Source: Akanthomyces muscarius
Taxonomy: Eukaryota > Ascomycota > Sordariomycetes > Hypocreales > Cordycipitaceae
Direction of reading: 5' to 3'
DNA length: 64,000 nt
Assembly: GCF_028009165.1 (NCBI RefSeq)
Contig: NC_079242.1
Coordinates: 5,022,001-5,086,000 of the forward strand
Below are positions 53,354-64,000 of this stretch, in pieces. The notes under the pieces are model-generated. The model was not told where the DNA came from. It searched no databases and saw only the letters and a list, made by a program, of their open reading frames with translations. The position numbers were made by a program, and so were the translations under genes. The number at the start of each line of letters is the position of its first letter. Positions within the stretch are counted from its first letter, which is position 1.

Positions 53354-54400
53354 CTTCCAATAAGTTCTCTATGGGGATTAGAATAGCCCACTTCGCTTCC
53401 GCCAGCCAACCCAGCCCTAGTCTAGAAGACCTCCGCAGTTCATAACCTCCTGGGCTATCTCATCGACATCAATAGTCTTATCGTCTTTGGTTTATTCAGA
53501 ATAAAGATATGGAGCTCGTTTCACCGACAGTTAGACGTCTTAGTCATAATTTCAGAAGTACAGAGTAGCATGCCTCTTCTCTAGAACGCCTTCTTGGAGA
53601 AGGAAAAGCAAAGCCAACTGTTCCACATGTTTGCACATGTGAGCTTCACCCGCGACCCTCGTGCCGTAAGGGATATGGTGCCTGAGAAGGTGTGGGTGAA
53701 CTCACAAACTAGAATCGCGATCCATATTAGCTTGCTGTCTGCCGTCATGGTTCAGTCTGCCCCAGTAGAAGGACTCGCTGTATCGAACCTGTATGTCTTG
53801 ACTCGCCGCCAGTGCTCGAAAACACGATGAGAGTCGAATGTCGATCCCTTCGGCCGTTCCCATCCGGGAATGGCTGAGTCCGAGCCCCAGCCACTTTGAC
53901 ACCATGTGGTCCCCAGGGCTACGGCTAGTTTTTCGTGCCTGCTTCCTGGGGCCACTAACGATGCTGGCGACTACAGCTGCAACCCGGCAGCCAGGTTTGC
54001 GCCCTAATCGACGGCTGCTACTACCTCGTCTAGCTAGATCTTCTGCAGCGCAGTCTTCCCCGCCGGCTCATACTTCCAAACTTGTCCAGGTTGCTGGTGC
54101 TGCGAGCTGCCAGCCGACCACTCAAAAGCGGGGGGCATGATTCCTTTTTTTGCTTTAGTGTCATCACTGCCTATTTTCAAGAGAGTCCATAGAGTGCACC
54201 GGAAACTGATGAATCAGAACAACAAGCATATTAGCAACGTCATTCTTCATTTTGGGTACGTGATAGGCACTCCAGTGTGGTGAAACAGCTGTTTGGCTAC
54301 GTCCTCGTCATCCCCAACCACTTCGATTTGCTATCGCTTTCCACGCTATAGCTTGATGATTTTAATAGGTGTTTTCGTTTTAGGAGCTCGCAAGATACCT
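53354..54400. other. Intergenic region before block 2
   Basis: 3' region of the propeller gene and about 1 kb of normal-composition sequence without a credible gene. A 100-codon open frame near 53838-54140 is Arg/Ser-rich with no family resemblance. Composition shifts to AT-rich at about 54380-54420. Confidence 0.35.
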
Positions 54401-54750
54401 AGTAACTAAATCCGAAATTATATTTCTATATTTACTTTTAAATTTCCCGCTCCGCTAAGCTTACAACCTTTTAGCGTAATAGTACGGCGGCTTGCTAATT
54501 AGCTAGCTAATAGCTTTATAGCTAGTTATAATATTATAAATAGCGATAGTAATATAATTAGCTCTAGTTATACATTAGATAGCTAAGTGTTAGCTAAAAG
54601 GTAAGGCGTCTAATAAGAGCTTCTTATAGAAAAGCCTAAAAATAGAATTACGCTAGTAACTAGTAACTATCTTATAAGGGTAAGTATAGACATCCTACTT
54701 TAATATACTTTAAGTGTGTAATATAAGGGCGTATAAAAGAGCGTATAGAT

Positions 54751-54920
54751 ATAAGAGGTGTGCCTTTGGATTTAGCTAGCGTAGCAGTTAGGCTAGTCTA
54801 ATATTAGGCTAGCTAAACGCCTTTACCACAGCTAGTAGGTCGAACACCCAGTCTTTTACACTAGAGCTATTAGGCTGGCCTAACTGCTACGCTAGCTGAA
54901 TCTAAAGGTAAAACTCTTAA
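54751..54920. mobile_element. MITE-like inverted repeat, about 170 bp
   Basis: Left arm 54751-54802 and right arm 54869-54920 are inverted copies of about 52 bp sharing the core TAGCGTAGCAGTTAGGC and flanking (A/T)GATT(T/C)AGCTAGC. About 66 bp separate the arms. The palindrome could form a stable hairpin; no coding capacity. Confidence 0.7.
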
Positions 54921-55037
54921 GTCTATATGCCCTTCTATAAGTATCTACCCCCTATTTTTATACGCTATCTTATATAAAGGTATATACTATCTTATATCCG
55001 CTATCTTATAAAAGCACGCCTCTTACCTTTATGCGCC

Positions 55038-58000
55038 TGTTATGAACGATAGGAAGTGACGCAAGGCGACTAGGGAAGCGGCCCAAGAGGACGGCCTTAT
55101 AGCGCCTACAGGCTCCCCGATTAAGCCTTACAGTCACGTGACCTTATTGGATCACTAGAGCGAGTAAGCTAATAAGCTATAAGGGGATTATAAGAGTGAG
55201 TAAGCTAGTAATCTAAGAGAAGTAATAAGGAGGTAAACTATTATATAAAGAAAGTATTAAGAACTAGAATGTATATAAGGCAGACTAGGGAAGCGGCCTA
55301 AGGAGCGACTAGGTGGGCATCTATAGGTCGCCTAATTAGGATACTAGGTTATATAACTAGATTATTATAGATTATAGTAAGCTAGTAGTAATCTAAGATA
55401 GTATCTTTAATAATAGATTATTTAGGATTACTAGTAATTTAAGTAATCTAAGAAATATAATAAAGAGGTAAATAAGTACTTAAAGAAGAGGTATTCTAAT
55501 AGTTAAGTAGTTTAAATCTTTATTAATTAATCTAAATAATAGTTTTATTATTAAAAGTTATACTTTTAATAATTAACTTATAATATTACTTAATATATTA
55601 CTTTATAACTTTAAGTTTAACTTATTTTCTAAGAAATAGATTTATTATAACTTAAATTTAAGTTATTATTATATTTTAATTAATCCTATTTAGTAAATTA
55701 CTTTTTAACTTTAAGTAATTAACCTTTTATAATATCTATTATAAATAAAAATATTACTAATCTTATCTAATATATAGTATAAATAAGGTAGTAAATTAAA
55801 GCTTTTATTATATAAATCTAAAATATATAAGTTAAAAATATTAAAACTTTTATACTTTTTAAGTTCTTTAAACCTAAATTATTTAATAGAATTAAAAAAG
55901 ATATATATACTTTCCCTATTTAAGTTAAAACTTACTTTTAAGTTAATACTACTATTATTAATCCTACTATCTAAATACTTACTATTAGAAACCTTCTTAC
56001 TAATAAGATAATAGAATAGTAGGAGCTAACTTTTAGGGACTACCTTAATAATAAAACCTTTAAAGATAGCTAAATAGAACTCTTTTATAATAGACTATAA
56101 GAAAATATAAAAGATAAAATTATAAAAAAAGACTAATTTAATAACTTTAATAAATTTATTAGTAAGATTATTAAAGTTAATAATTAACTTTATATTAAAT
56201 AGCTTAAGTATAAAGATTATAATAACTTTAAGACACTTATATACTAATACTAGCTAAATATAAATAGACACTAAAGTAGATTTATAGCTTATAAAGTTCA
56301 CCTAAGACTAATAGAACTTAACACTATATATAAAGAAAAAGGGAAGACTTATTATAATTATAATAAGATTAGATACTTTACTAATAAGTGTTATACCTTA
56401 AAGAAATAATAGAAGTCTATTAGAGAAGGATAAAAGCTCTATATAGCTAATTATAAAGACTTATTTATTTAAAACCTTAATAGATATAAAATTAACTAAA
56501 TAATCACTTTATAGCTTTAATTCTTAAAATATTATATATAACCCCTATTAGTTATATTTTAAGCTAGCTATATATGTTTTTAATATCTATAATTTTAATA
56601 AAGATAGAATTAAGGTTAGAATTAACTTTCTTCTATTATTTTTATAGTAATAGCTTTCTTACTATATAGAGTTTTATATTCTTTTATTTTAAGAAGAGTA
56701 TTTAGGCTTATTAGGTATAAAATTACTTTATAATCTTATATTATATTAGCTATAAGGTATACTAGCTAGTTAAAAGATATATACTATTAGAAAGAAGGTA
56801 TTAGAGTTAATATATATTAGTAGATGTTTTAACCTCTAATAGGGCTTTTATAAGTACTAATTTTAGCTCTAAAAGAGGTGTTTTTAGTGTTATTAGGAGT
56901 AGATTAATAAGTAACTTACTTATTAGTAGCTTTACTATACTAACTAGCTATAAGCTAGCCCTTCACTACCTAGTATAAATATTTTAATTTAATAGACTAG
57001 TTATTCTAATAATAATATAACTTTTAAGAAAATTTCTTTTTCTAATAGGTAAGGAATTATTATTATTAGGCTAGTTACTAATCTCCTTATAATAATAGGC
57101 TTTAATTAAGCTAAATACTATTATATTAAGAGGTTAAAAAATATAAGAGCTATAAGCTAGTAGAAATAGAAGGTATATATTATAGTAATAATATTTATAT
57201 AAAAATTCTATTATATAATAGCTTTTATAGCTATTAATAATAAGGAGGTAGTATTAGCTTAAAGATAGTCTTATTTCTAAAATAAAGATAGCTTATAACT
57301 AATAGAGAGCGATTTTATTATTAGTCTAGCCCTAAGCTATTACCTTAAACTTCTAGCCTTTAAAAAGGCCTAATTCCTTAATAAACTATTACTCTTAAAC
57401 ACCTTTACTATTAAATAGTGCTAATAGAGTAAGGCTCTTACCTAATATTAAAATACACTTAAAAATTATACTTTAATAGTATATTCTAGACTACTTCTTT
57501 AAGGCAATTCTCTTCTATAATAACCTTAGTACTAAGCTATTCTCTTAGAGACCTATTATAAGTTTAGTCTTATTTATATTATATTAGTTACTTAAGAGTA
57601 TCTTATTAATAGTGCTAATTATTAGAAGCTTAAAGAAACTCTATATAATATAAGTTAAGACACTATTAGCCCTTTTAAAATTAAGTCTCTTATCTTTTAA
57701 GGTCTTAATTTCTAGGTTTCTTTTAATAAAGCCTTATATTTAGTTCTTACTAACTAGTTCTATATCACTATTAACTCTAGCTAACTTACCTACTATCTAC
57801 TAGATCTACTTATAAGTTAGCAGGTTACTTAGAGCGTCCTAAATTAATATCTAGCCTCTTAAATCTACTTTTTATATTAATAGAAGCTTTTATATACCCT
57901 TAAAGGCCTCTTTATATAATATTCTACCCTTTAATCGTTCCTATATTATTAACTATAATACCTCCTACTACTATATAGTAATATAGAGTTTTATACCGCT

Positions 58001-61000
58001 AATTACGTCCTAAATAGTATTTAAAAGGGCCTATTTAGTATATTTAGGAGATATTATTATATATATAAAATTTAATATTAAAATAATTATAGTTATATAG
58101 GAAAACACGGTTCTAGTAATATAGGTTTAGTGTTAAAGTGGGTGGAATAATAGCGCTAAGATGTGGGTAGGGCTAAGAAGTGGGTGGCTAATATTAGTAA
58201 ATAGTAAAAAATATATCTTTTAGCTTAATTACTATTATTATTTAATAGATAATATTAAATTAAAAAAAGACTAGGAATTTAAGGCCTAACTAATACTTAA
58301 TAAGGATAATAACTTTATACTTACTACTTTAAATATAAAAGAAATATTTAATTATATCTTTATAATACTTTTAAAACTAATTAAAGAATATATAATTAAA
58401 GAATACTTTTACTACTAAATAGATAACTTAAATTAGTTCTTCTTTAAAGAACTAATATTTTAGACCCTATTATACTTATAGCTATCCTAATAGATACTAA
58501 GATAAGGGAATTACTAATCTTAAAAGTTAACCCTAAAATACCTAAAATAAGTATAATATACTATAACTATATAATAATCTTATAAGCTTTTTACCTATTT
58601 AATAAATTATAATTATTTTAAACTAGAAAAAATAAGTTTTATTATCTTATAATTATAAAAAGAAATATAATAAAACTTAACTAAAAAGTAGTTAATATAA
58701 AAGTAATATAACTTTTAATTAATATATAAAATATAAAATATTAGATTATTTTAGATATTATTATTATTTTTAAAGATAATATTATATTAAAAATACCCTA
58801 TTTATAAGTAAGTAATTTTTAAATTAGCTAAAAAATAAATAAACTTTAATAGAATCTATTAGAATATAATTATAATAATAAAAGTAGTTTATAAAGAGTA
58901 CTTTAATTAAATTAAAATAAGCTTTTAAAAAGATATATAATTATTAAAAAGCTTAAAATTAGTATAATAGAGATTTCTAAGAAATACTTAAAGTATAATA
59001 AGCTATTTAGTTAAAAGCTGAAAATAGGACTATTAGGGTATTTATATTAAAACTATAAGATTAAACTCTAACTTAATACTAAACTAATATTTAATAAGAT
59101 ATATTTTTAGGACCTTATATAAGATAAAGCTTTTAAAAAGTATCTATATAAAATACTATAAAAGGAATATATATAACTATTAGTATCCCTAATAAGATAC
59201 TTAATTTTATAAATATTAAAAGAAATAGAAAGTTATAACTATATATTAATTACTAATAGTTAAATAAAATTATAATTATTAATTAGTATTTATTATTATT
59301 TATTATAAAGATATAAAATAAGTTTAAATAAGTTAAATAGTTTATTACTTTTAACTTAAAAGAAGCTTATAATTTAATTTATATAACTAAGAGTTATAAA
59401 TAAGAAACCGCTTTTTAAACTATAAAAGGACACTTAAAGTATCTTATAATACTATTTAGCCTTACTAATATATTAGTAATATTTTAAACTATAATTAATA
59501 ATATTTTATAAGAATAATTTAATAAGTTTATTATTATTTATCTTAATAATATCTTTTTATTTTTTAATAATTTTAAAGAATATAAGAAAAATAAATATAA
59601 GGTATTATAAATACTATAAGATAATAAGCTCTTTATTAAAGTAACTAAAAGTAAATTCTATTAATATAAAGTTAAATTCTTAAAATATAAAATTATATTA
59701 GGATAAATTTAAATACTTTTATTTAAAATTAAGGATATTTAAAACTAATTTATACTAACTGATATTAAAAACGTAAAAAGGTTTTTTAGATTTATAAACT
59801 TCTATTAATATTTTATTTATATATTTAAAGAAATTATAATTCTTTTTACTAACTTTATAAAAAAAGATAATAAATTCTAATAGATAAATAAGAAAACTAA
59901 TACCTTTTAGAAACTAAAAAAGAAAATTCTAAATAAGTTAGTCTTATTTATAATTAATCCTAATAAACTATTTAAAGTTAAAACTAATATATTTATTTAA
60001 AAAGAGAATTTAAAGATAAAATAGTAAGTAAATAATATACCCTTATTATACTAAATTAAAAATAAGAACTTTATATTAAATACTTAAGAAACTAGTATAA
60101 CTTAATAAGTATAACTAAATAATATCTAGTTATAAAAAGTTAAATTAAGAATCTAAAAAGACTATCTAATTAACATTTAAAGATTAACCTTATTTTTTAT
60201 ATAAAAAAAAAATAACTATTTTTATAATAATTAATTATATATTTTAACTATACTATAAAAATAGCTTATAAAAGAAATATATATATACTCTTTATATAAA
60301 TACTAAAATATTATAAAAATAACTAATTAATTATAAAAATTATATAATTTCCTTATAAATAAAAACATTATATAAGAAATTATAAAAGAATATAATATTT
60401 ATAATAAGATAAAATTAGTATAATATATACTTTATAATAAATTATAACTAATATTATTACCTAAAAAAGTATAATAGATTATTATTATATATTTTATTAT
60501 TAAATTATTATAGTTTAAAAACTAATAATAAAAGTACTTTATAATAATACTTTAGTTATTATTAATAAACTTCTAAAATATACCTACTATATTCTATATA
60601 TAAAATCTAGTAATATTAAAAGTTTAGTAGATATATTTTTTAAAATAGTTATTATTTAATATAGATTACTAATATAATTCTAAGAATATAAACACTAAGT
60701 AAAGCTATATACTAACTTATAGAAATATTCTATATACTCTAATATTAAGGTATTACTCTTATAAAGGCTATATATTAAATATTAGTATAATAAAAAGGCG
60801 CTTTTAAGTAATTAATTATAATCTTTAAGAATTAAATTAATTTAGGTTAAATTACTCTATATAAGTTAAATTTCTATCTTATATATTATAGTAAGGGCTT
60901 TAATAATAATTTATTATTATAGGTTAAAAAAGAATACCTAAAAGGGTAGTTCTTACTTATAAGTATAGGGCTTAATAATTAATTAATTATAATATTTTAA

Positions 61001-62665
61001 AATTATATTAAGGGAAAAAAGGTTTAAATTCTACTACCTACTATAAAATATTAGGCTTTTATAATTATAATATTAGAGTAATATAGTATATATATATTAA
61101 GTATATTATTTAATATTATACTAATAAAACTTATATTAAATTATAATAAACTATTTATATTAAACTTTTAAAAATACTTTATTAAAATAATAAAAATTAA
61201 ATAAACTTTATTTATAATATTTTACTTTTAGTTAAATAGTTAGATTAAGATTTTAAACTAAAAATTAAAATAATATTTATAAAGCTATATTAACTATTAA
61301 TAGAATAATTAAATAAAATAGTTATTACTTATATAATAAACTTATAATAGTTTTAAAATTAATAATATAAAAATACTATTATTTAAAAGAAATTATAAAT
61401 TTAACTTTATTATTAAAGTATATATAATATAAAATATAAATATATTAGTAATTATAATATATATAATAATAATTATAGATATATAAAAGTACTTATAATA
61501 AAAATAAATAGTTTTATAAAACTATATAAAATACTATATAAATAAAAAGAAATTACTAATATTAATTTTAAAAGAAAGATATAAAGTTTACTTTATATAT
61601 AAAAGTATTAAAATAAAATAATTTAATAATAAACTTAATTAAAAGAAAATTAAACTATTTTTTATTAAATAAAGAAATATTAAATACTAACTATAAACTA
61701 TTATTATTTAATAAAATAAAAGTTTATTTTATATTTTATATCTTATTATTAGAATAAAGTATTAAATAATATTATAGTTATTATAAATATTATTATAAAA
61801 AATAATAATAAATATAAAATTAAGAAAATACCTAAAATATAAGGAAATATTAAGAAATATAAATATCTTATTAAATAAAAAAAATATCTAAACTCTAAAA
61901 ACACTTAAGAACCTATAAAGAATCTTATAAGTTATTTAAACTTACTAAAAAGCTTTTACTAATAGTTAATAAAGGGCCTAGTTTAAAAAGCTTATTTAGA
62001 CTAAATTATAACTAGTTAGGCTTATTAAGAACACTTAATACTTATAAATTATAAGAAACCTACTATTTATAAGAGCTTAAAGTAAAAAGGATATTATCTT
62101 TCTTATCTAGCTCTTATATACCTTACTTAAATAACTTTTAGCTTTTATTCTTTACTAAATAGTAAGTTTTATAAATCTATATTAAATAATTTACTATTTA
62201 AAATAATTAAGCTTATAGTTTAACTAAATACTTTTTAGCTTTCTTTTTAGTATTATTTAGCTTTCTTTATTATATTAGTAAATATAAAACTATAAAAATA
62301 AATTAGTAATAAACTATAATACTAAAAAGGATTAAGACCTATAAGAAAATACTATTAGTATATTATTATAAGAGTAACTATAATAAATACACTTTTTATA
62401 ATAAGTCTTACTATTAGTAAGGTAATACTTTAACTAGTAGTTAAAATAATAAGTATATAGTATTTTAGTATTTTAACTATAAAAAGTAATAAAAGACTTT
62501 AAAGTGTTTTTACTTATTAGACTTTAAAGAATAAGGTTTCTTTATATAATCTAATATACTAGTAGTATATAATAATAAAAAAGAAAAGTTCTATATACTT
62601 ATTAAATAAATAACTTAAATAAAATTAGTAGATTTAAAGATAAAACTAATAAAAGAGAAGTATTA
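55038..62665 (+). mobile_element. Ty3/Gypsy LTR retrotransposon, RIP-inactivated
   Basis: An LTR head TGTTATGAACGATAGG at 55038 recurs as TATTATAAATAATAGG at 62666, giving a unit of about 7.6 kb; a purine-rich tract (AAAAGAGAAG) sits just before the second head. Near 56350-56391 the frame TYYNYNKIRYFTNKCYTLK is a gag CCHC zinc knuckle whose Cys/Gly/His became Tyr/Arg/Tyr. Near 59539 the frame IIYLNNIFLFFNNFKEYKK is the reverse-transcriptase catalytic block (YLDDILIFS) with both catalytic Asp changed to Asn. These changes are G-to-A or C-to-T. Nested insertions inside (for instance around 56850-58200) are likely but not resolved. Confidence 0.75.
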
Positions 62666-63720
62666 TATTATAAATAATAGGAAGTAATATAAGGCAACTA
62701 AGGAAGTAATCTAAAAAGACAGCCTTATAGCGCCTATAAGCTCCTTAATTAAGCTCTATAATTATATAACCTTACTAGATTATTTGTGAGGAACCGGGGC
62801 GCTAGGTAAACCACTCGGCCACAGAGATCAAAAAGATCAAGCAATACCAGACCGTAGCCGAGTATCCCTAGCATCTACTATATAGCTTCAAGGTCCCTGA
62901 TAGGCTGCCCTTCCTTCCACGTAGCCGTCCCTGGCTACTATAGGTCTTACCCACCTGTTAGACCACCTAGAAGTATATAGTGTTAGGACCCCTAGGCTCC
63001 CTATGGCCGCCTCCATAGCTTACCTATTAGCGCGACGAAGATTAGCTGGTTGAACGCTAGTACCGATAACCCCGTACTGTAATACCCTAGCCAACCTAGC
63101 AACTATATCTATAGCTAGGATTCGAACTAGCGACCTCTTCTAGGCGCCTTTAGCTCGCAATCCTTAATACAGTGCACCGTGACGGTCTGGTATCCTGTGA
63201 GGAACCGGGGCGCTAGGTAAACCACTCGGCCACAGAGATCAAAAAGATCAAGCAATACCAGACCGTAGCCGAGTATCCCTAGCATCCACTATATAGCTTC
63301 GAGGTCCCTGACATTATTAGAGTAAGTAAGTTAGTAAGTTATAAAAGGATTATAAGACTAAGTAAGCTAATAATTTAAGGGAAGTAATAAAAAGATAAAC
63401 TATAATATAAAGGAAGGACTATAATTAGTTTAGATAGTTTAGATCTCTATTAATTAATCTAAATAATAGTTTTACTATTAAGAGTTCTACTTTTAATAGC
63501 TATTTATAATATTACTTAATATACTATTTTATAGCTTTTAGTTTAACTTATTTTAAAAAAGAATAGACTTATTATAACTTAATAAATAAGCTATTATTAT
63601 ATTTTAATTAATATTATTTAATAAATTACTTTAAAATCTTAAATAGTTAATATATTTATTATAAATAGAAGAACTATTAACTTTAAAATAGAAATATAGT
63701 AATTTATAACTAATATTATT
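62666..63720 (+). mobile_element. Second LTR-plus-leader copy of the Gypsy family, interrupted by a TRIM
   Basis: From 62666 the sequence follows the LTR at 55038 (GGAAGTAATATAAGGCAACT, CCTTATAGCGCCTATAAGCT), is split at 62784/63314 by the TRIM, then resumes (AGAGTAAGTAAGTTAGTAAG) and continues with the same leader sequence as after the first LTR, up to about 63700. So it is either the 3' LTR with part of a tandem copy, or a long LTR. Confidence 0.6.
62785..63313 (-). mobile_element. Intact 529-bp terminal-repeat retrotransposon in miniature (TRIM) with tRNA-like Pol III boxes
   Basis: Two 118-bp direct repeats (62785-62902 and 63196-63313) begin TGTGAGGAACCGG and end CCCTGA(C/T)A, almost identical over their length. 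They flank 293 bp of non-coding interior. The element is bordered by a perfect 5-bp duplication TTATT (62780-62784 and 63314-63318). On the minus strand a purine tract GGAAGGAAGGGCAG ends just before the distal repeat, like a polypurine tract, which sets the orientation. Each LTR carries TGGCCGAGTGGT (perfect tRNA A-box) on the minus strand, and the interior carries AGTTCGAATCC (B-box, 63118-63128) within a tRNA-like stretch. It has normal GC content, unlike its surroundings. Confidence 0.8.
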
Positions 63721-63933
63721 AAGTTTAAGAAATAAAACTAAACTATTACTTCCTTTAGATTACTAGCTTACTTACTCTTATAATCCTTATATAACTTACT
63801 AGCTTACTTACTCTAGTAATCTAGTAAGGTTATATAACTATAAGGCCTGATTAGGGAGCTTATAGGCGCTATAAGGCTGTCCTTTTAAGCCACTTCCCTA
63901 GTCGCCTTATATCACTTCCTATTATTCGTAGCA
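63721..63933 (-). mobile_element. Inverted LTR copy of the Gypsy family
   Basis: Read on the minus strand from 63933 it starts TGCTACGAATAATAGGAAGT and follows the same order as the LTR at 55038 (GGCGACTAGGGAAGTG, CAGCCTTATAGCGCC, TTATATAACCTTACTAG, AGAGTAAGTAAGC). It faces the copy at 62666, so the two form a large inverted arrangement. Confidence 0.65.
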
Positions 63934-64000
63934 CTAGACTCTGTCTAGTTAGGATATATAGTTATATAACTACCTAAATTAGTAGAGCCTACTAAGTGCT

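Larger units (their letters stand above)
54400..64000. mobile_element. RIP-decayed transposon block 2 (continues past the window end)
   Basis: About 9.6 kb dominated by A and T with no long open frame. It contains a MITE-like inverted repeat, a degraded Ty3/Gypsy element, several related LTR heads in both orientations and one intact TRIM, listed separately. The surviving protein motifs and the LTR heads differ by C-to-T and G-to-A changes almost exclusively. Confidence 0.85.

Noticed and set aside
63050..63200. Functional tRNA gene on the minus strand
   Set aside because: The B-box is good, but the arms do not fold into a full cloverleaf by eye, and the sequence is the interior of the TRIM with LTRs and a target duplication.
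54400..64000. CRISPR-like or satellite array in the repetitive AT-rich DNA
   Set aside because: Repeats are few, long and dispersed as transposon termini; no regular short repeat-spacer pattern, and the host is eukaryotic.

Overview
The window comes from a filamentous ascomycete, most likely a sordariomycete and probably of the order Hypocreales. Short GT-AG introns with CTAAC/CTAAT-type branch points interrupt many genes. The gene families are fungal: U1-C, Erv25, DUF3176, a Zn2Cys6 regulator with a fungal_trans_2-like body, a multimodular NRPS, an NPP1-type protein and cysteine-rich secreted proteins. Two very AT-rich blocks hold transposon coding sequence decayed almost only by C-to-T and G-to-A changes, the mark of repeat-induced point mutation (RIP).

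Layout. 0-6.4 kb is conserved housekeeping sequence: a long disordered protein, U1 snRNP protein C (five exons, one of only 6 nt) and the divergent p24 cargo receptor Erv25. 8.4-16.1 kb carries a deiminase-family protein lacking its catalytic cysteine, an AHL-lactonase-like metallo-hydrolase, a seven-helix membrane protein and a DUF3176 membrane protein. 16.6-20.7 kb is an unusual patch: a broken NucA/NucB-type secreted nuclease, a protein with two copies of a DUF6924-like domain, an unknown two-exon gene, and a small gene model whose start codon overlaps that of the unknown gene. 23.7-25.2 kb has an eight-cysteine secreted protein behind a threefold imperfect repeat, and a Dabb-domain protein.

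27.1-42.1 kb looks like a small secondary-metabolite locus. It has a Zn2Cys6 regulator, a carboxymuconolactone-decarboxylase-like protein, a DHA2-type exporter and an intronless 7.2-kb NRPS (C*-A-T-C-A-T-C). An NPP1/NLP-family secreted protein gene is the last gene before the first decayed block. The regulator, possible tailoring enzyme, assembly line and exporter could work together, but the product is not predictable from sequence.

42.6-48.8 kb is a RIP-decayed transposon block: a Fot1/pogo-like element with nested inverted repeats, a 754-bp inverted-repeat element and a reverse-strand LTR retroelement. 49-54 kb is a gene island with another small cysteine-rich secreted protein and a secreted beta-propeller-like protein. 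54.4-64 kb is a second decayed block: a MITE-like inverted repeat and a Ty3/Gypsy element with recognisable RIP-altered gag zinc knuckle and reverse transcriptase. Near its end an intact 529-bp miniature LTR element (TRIM) with tRNA-like Pol III boxes and a perfect 5-bp target duplication sits inside a decayed LTR, so it arrived after RIP. Exon boundaries were inferred by eye from splice signals and family conservation.
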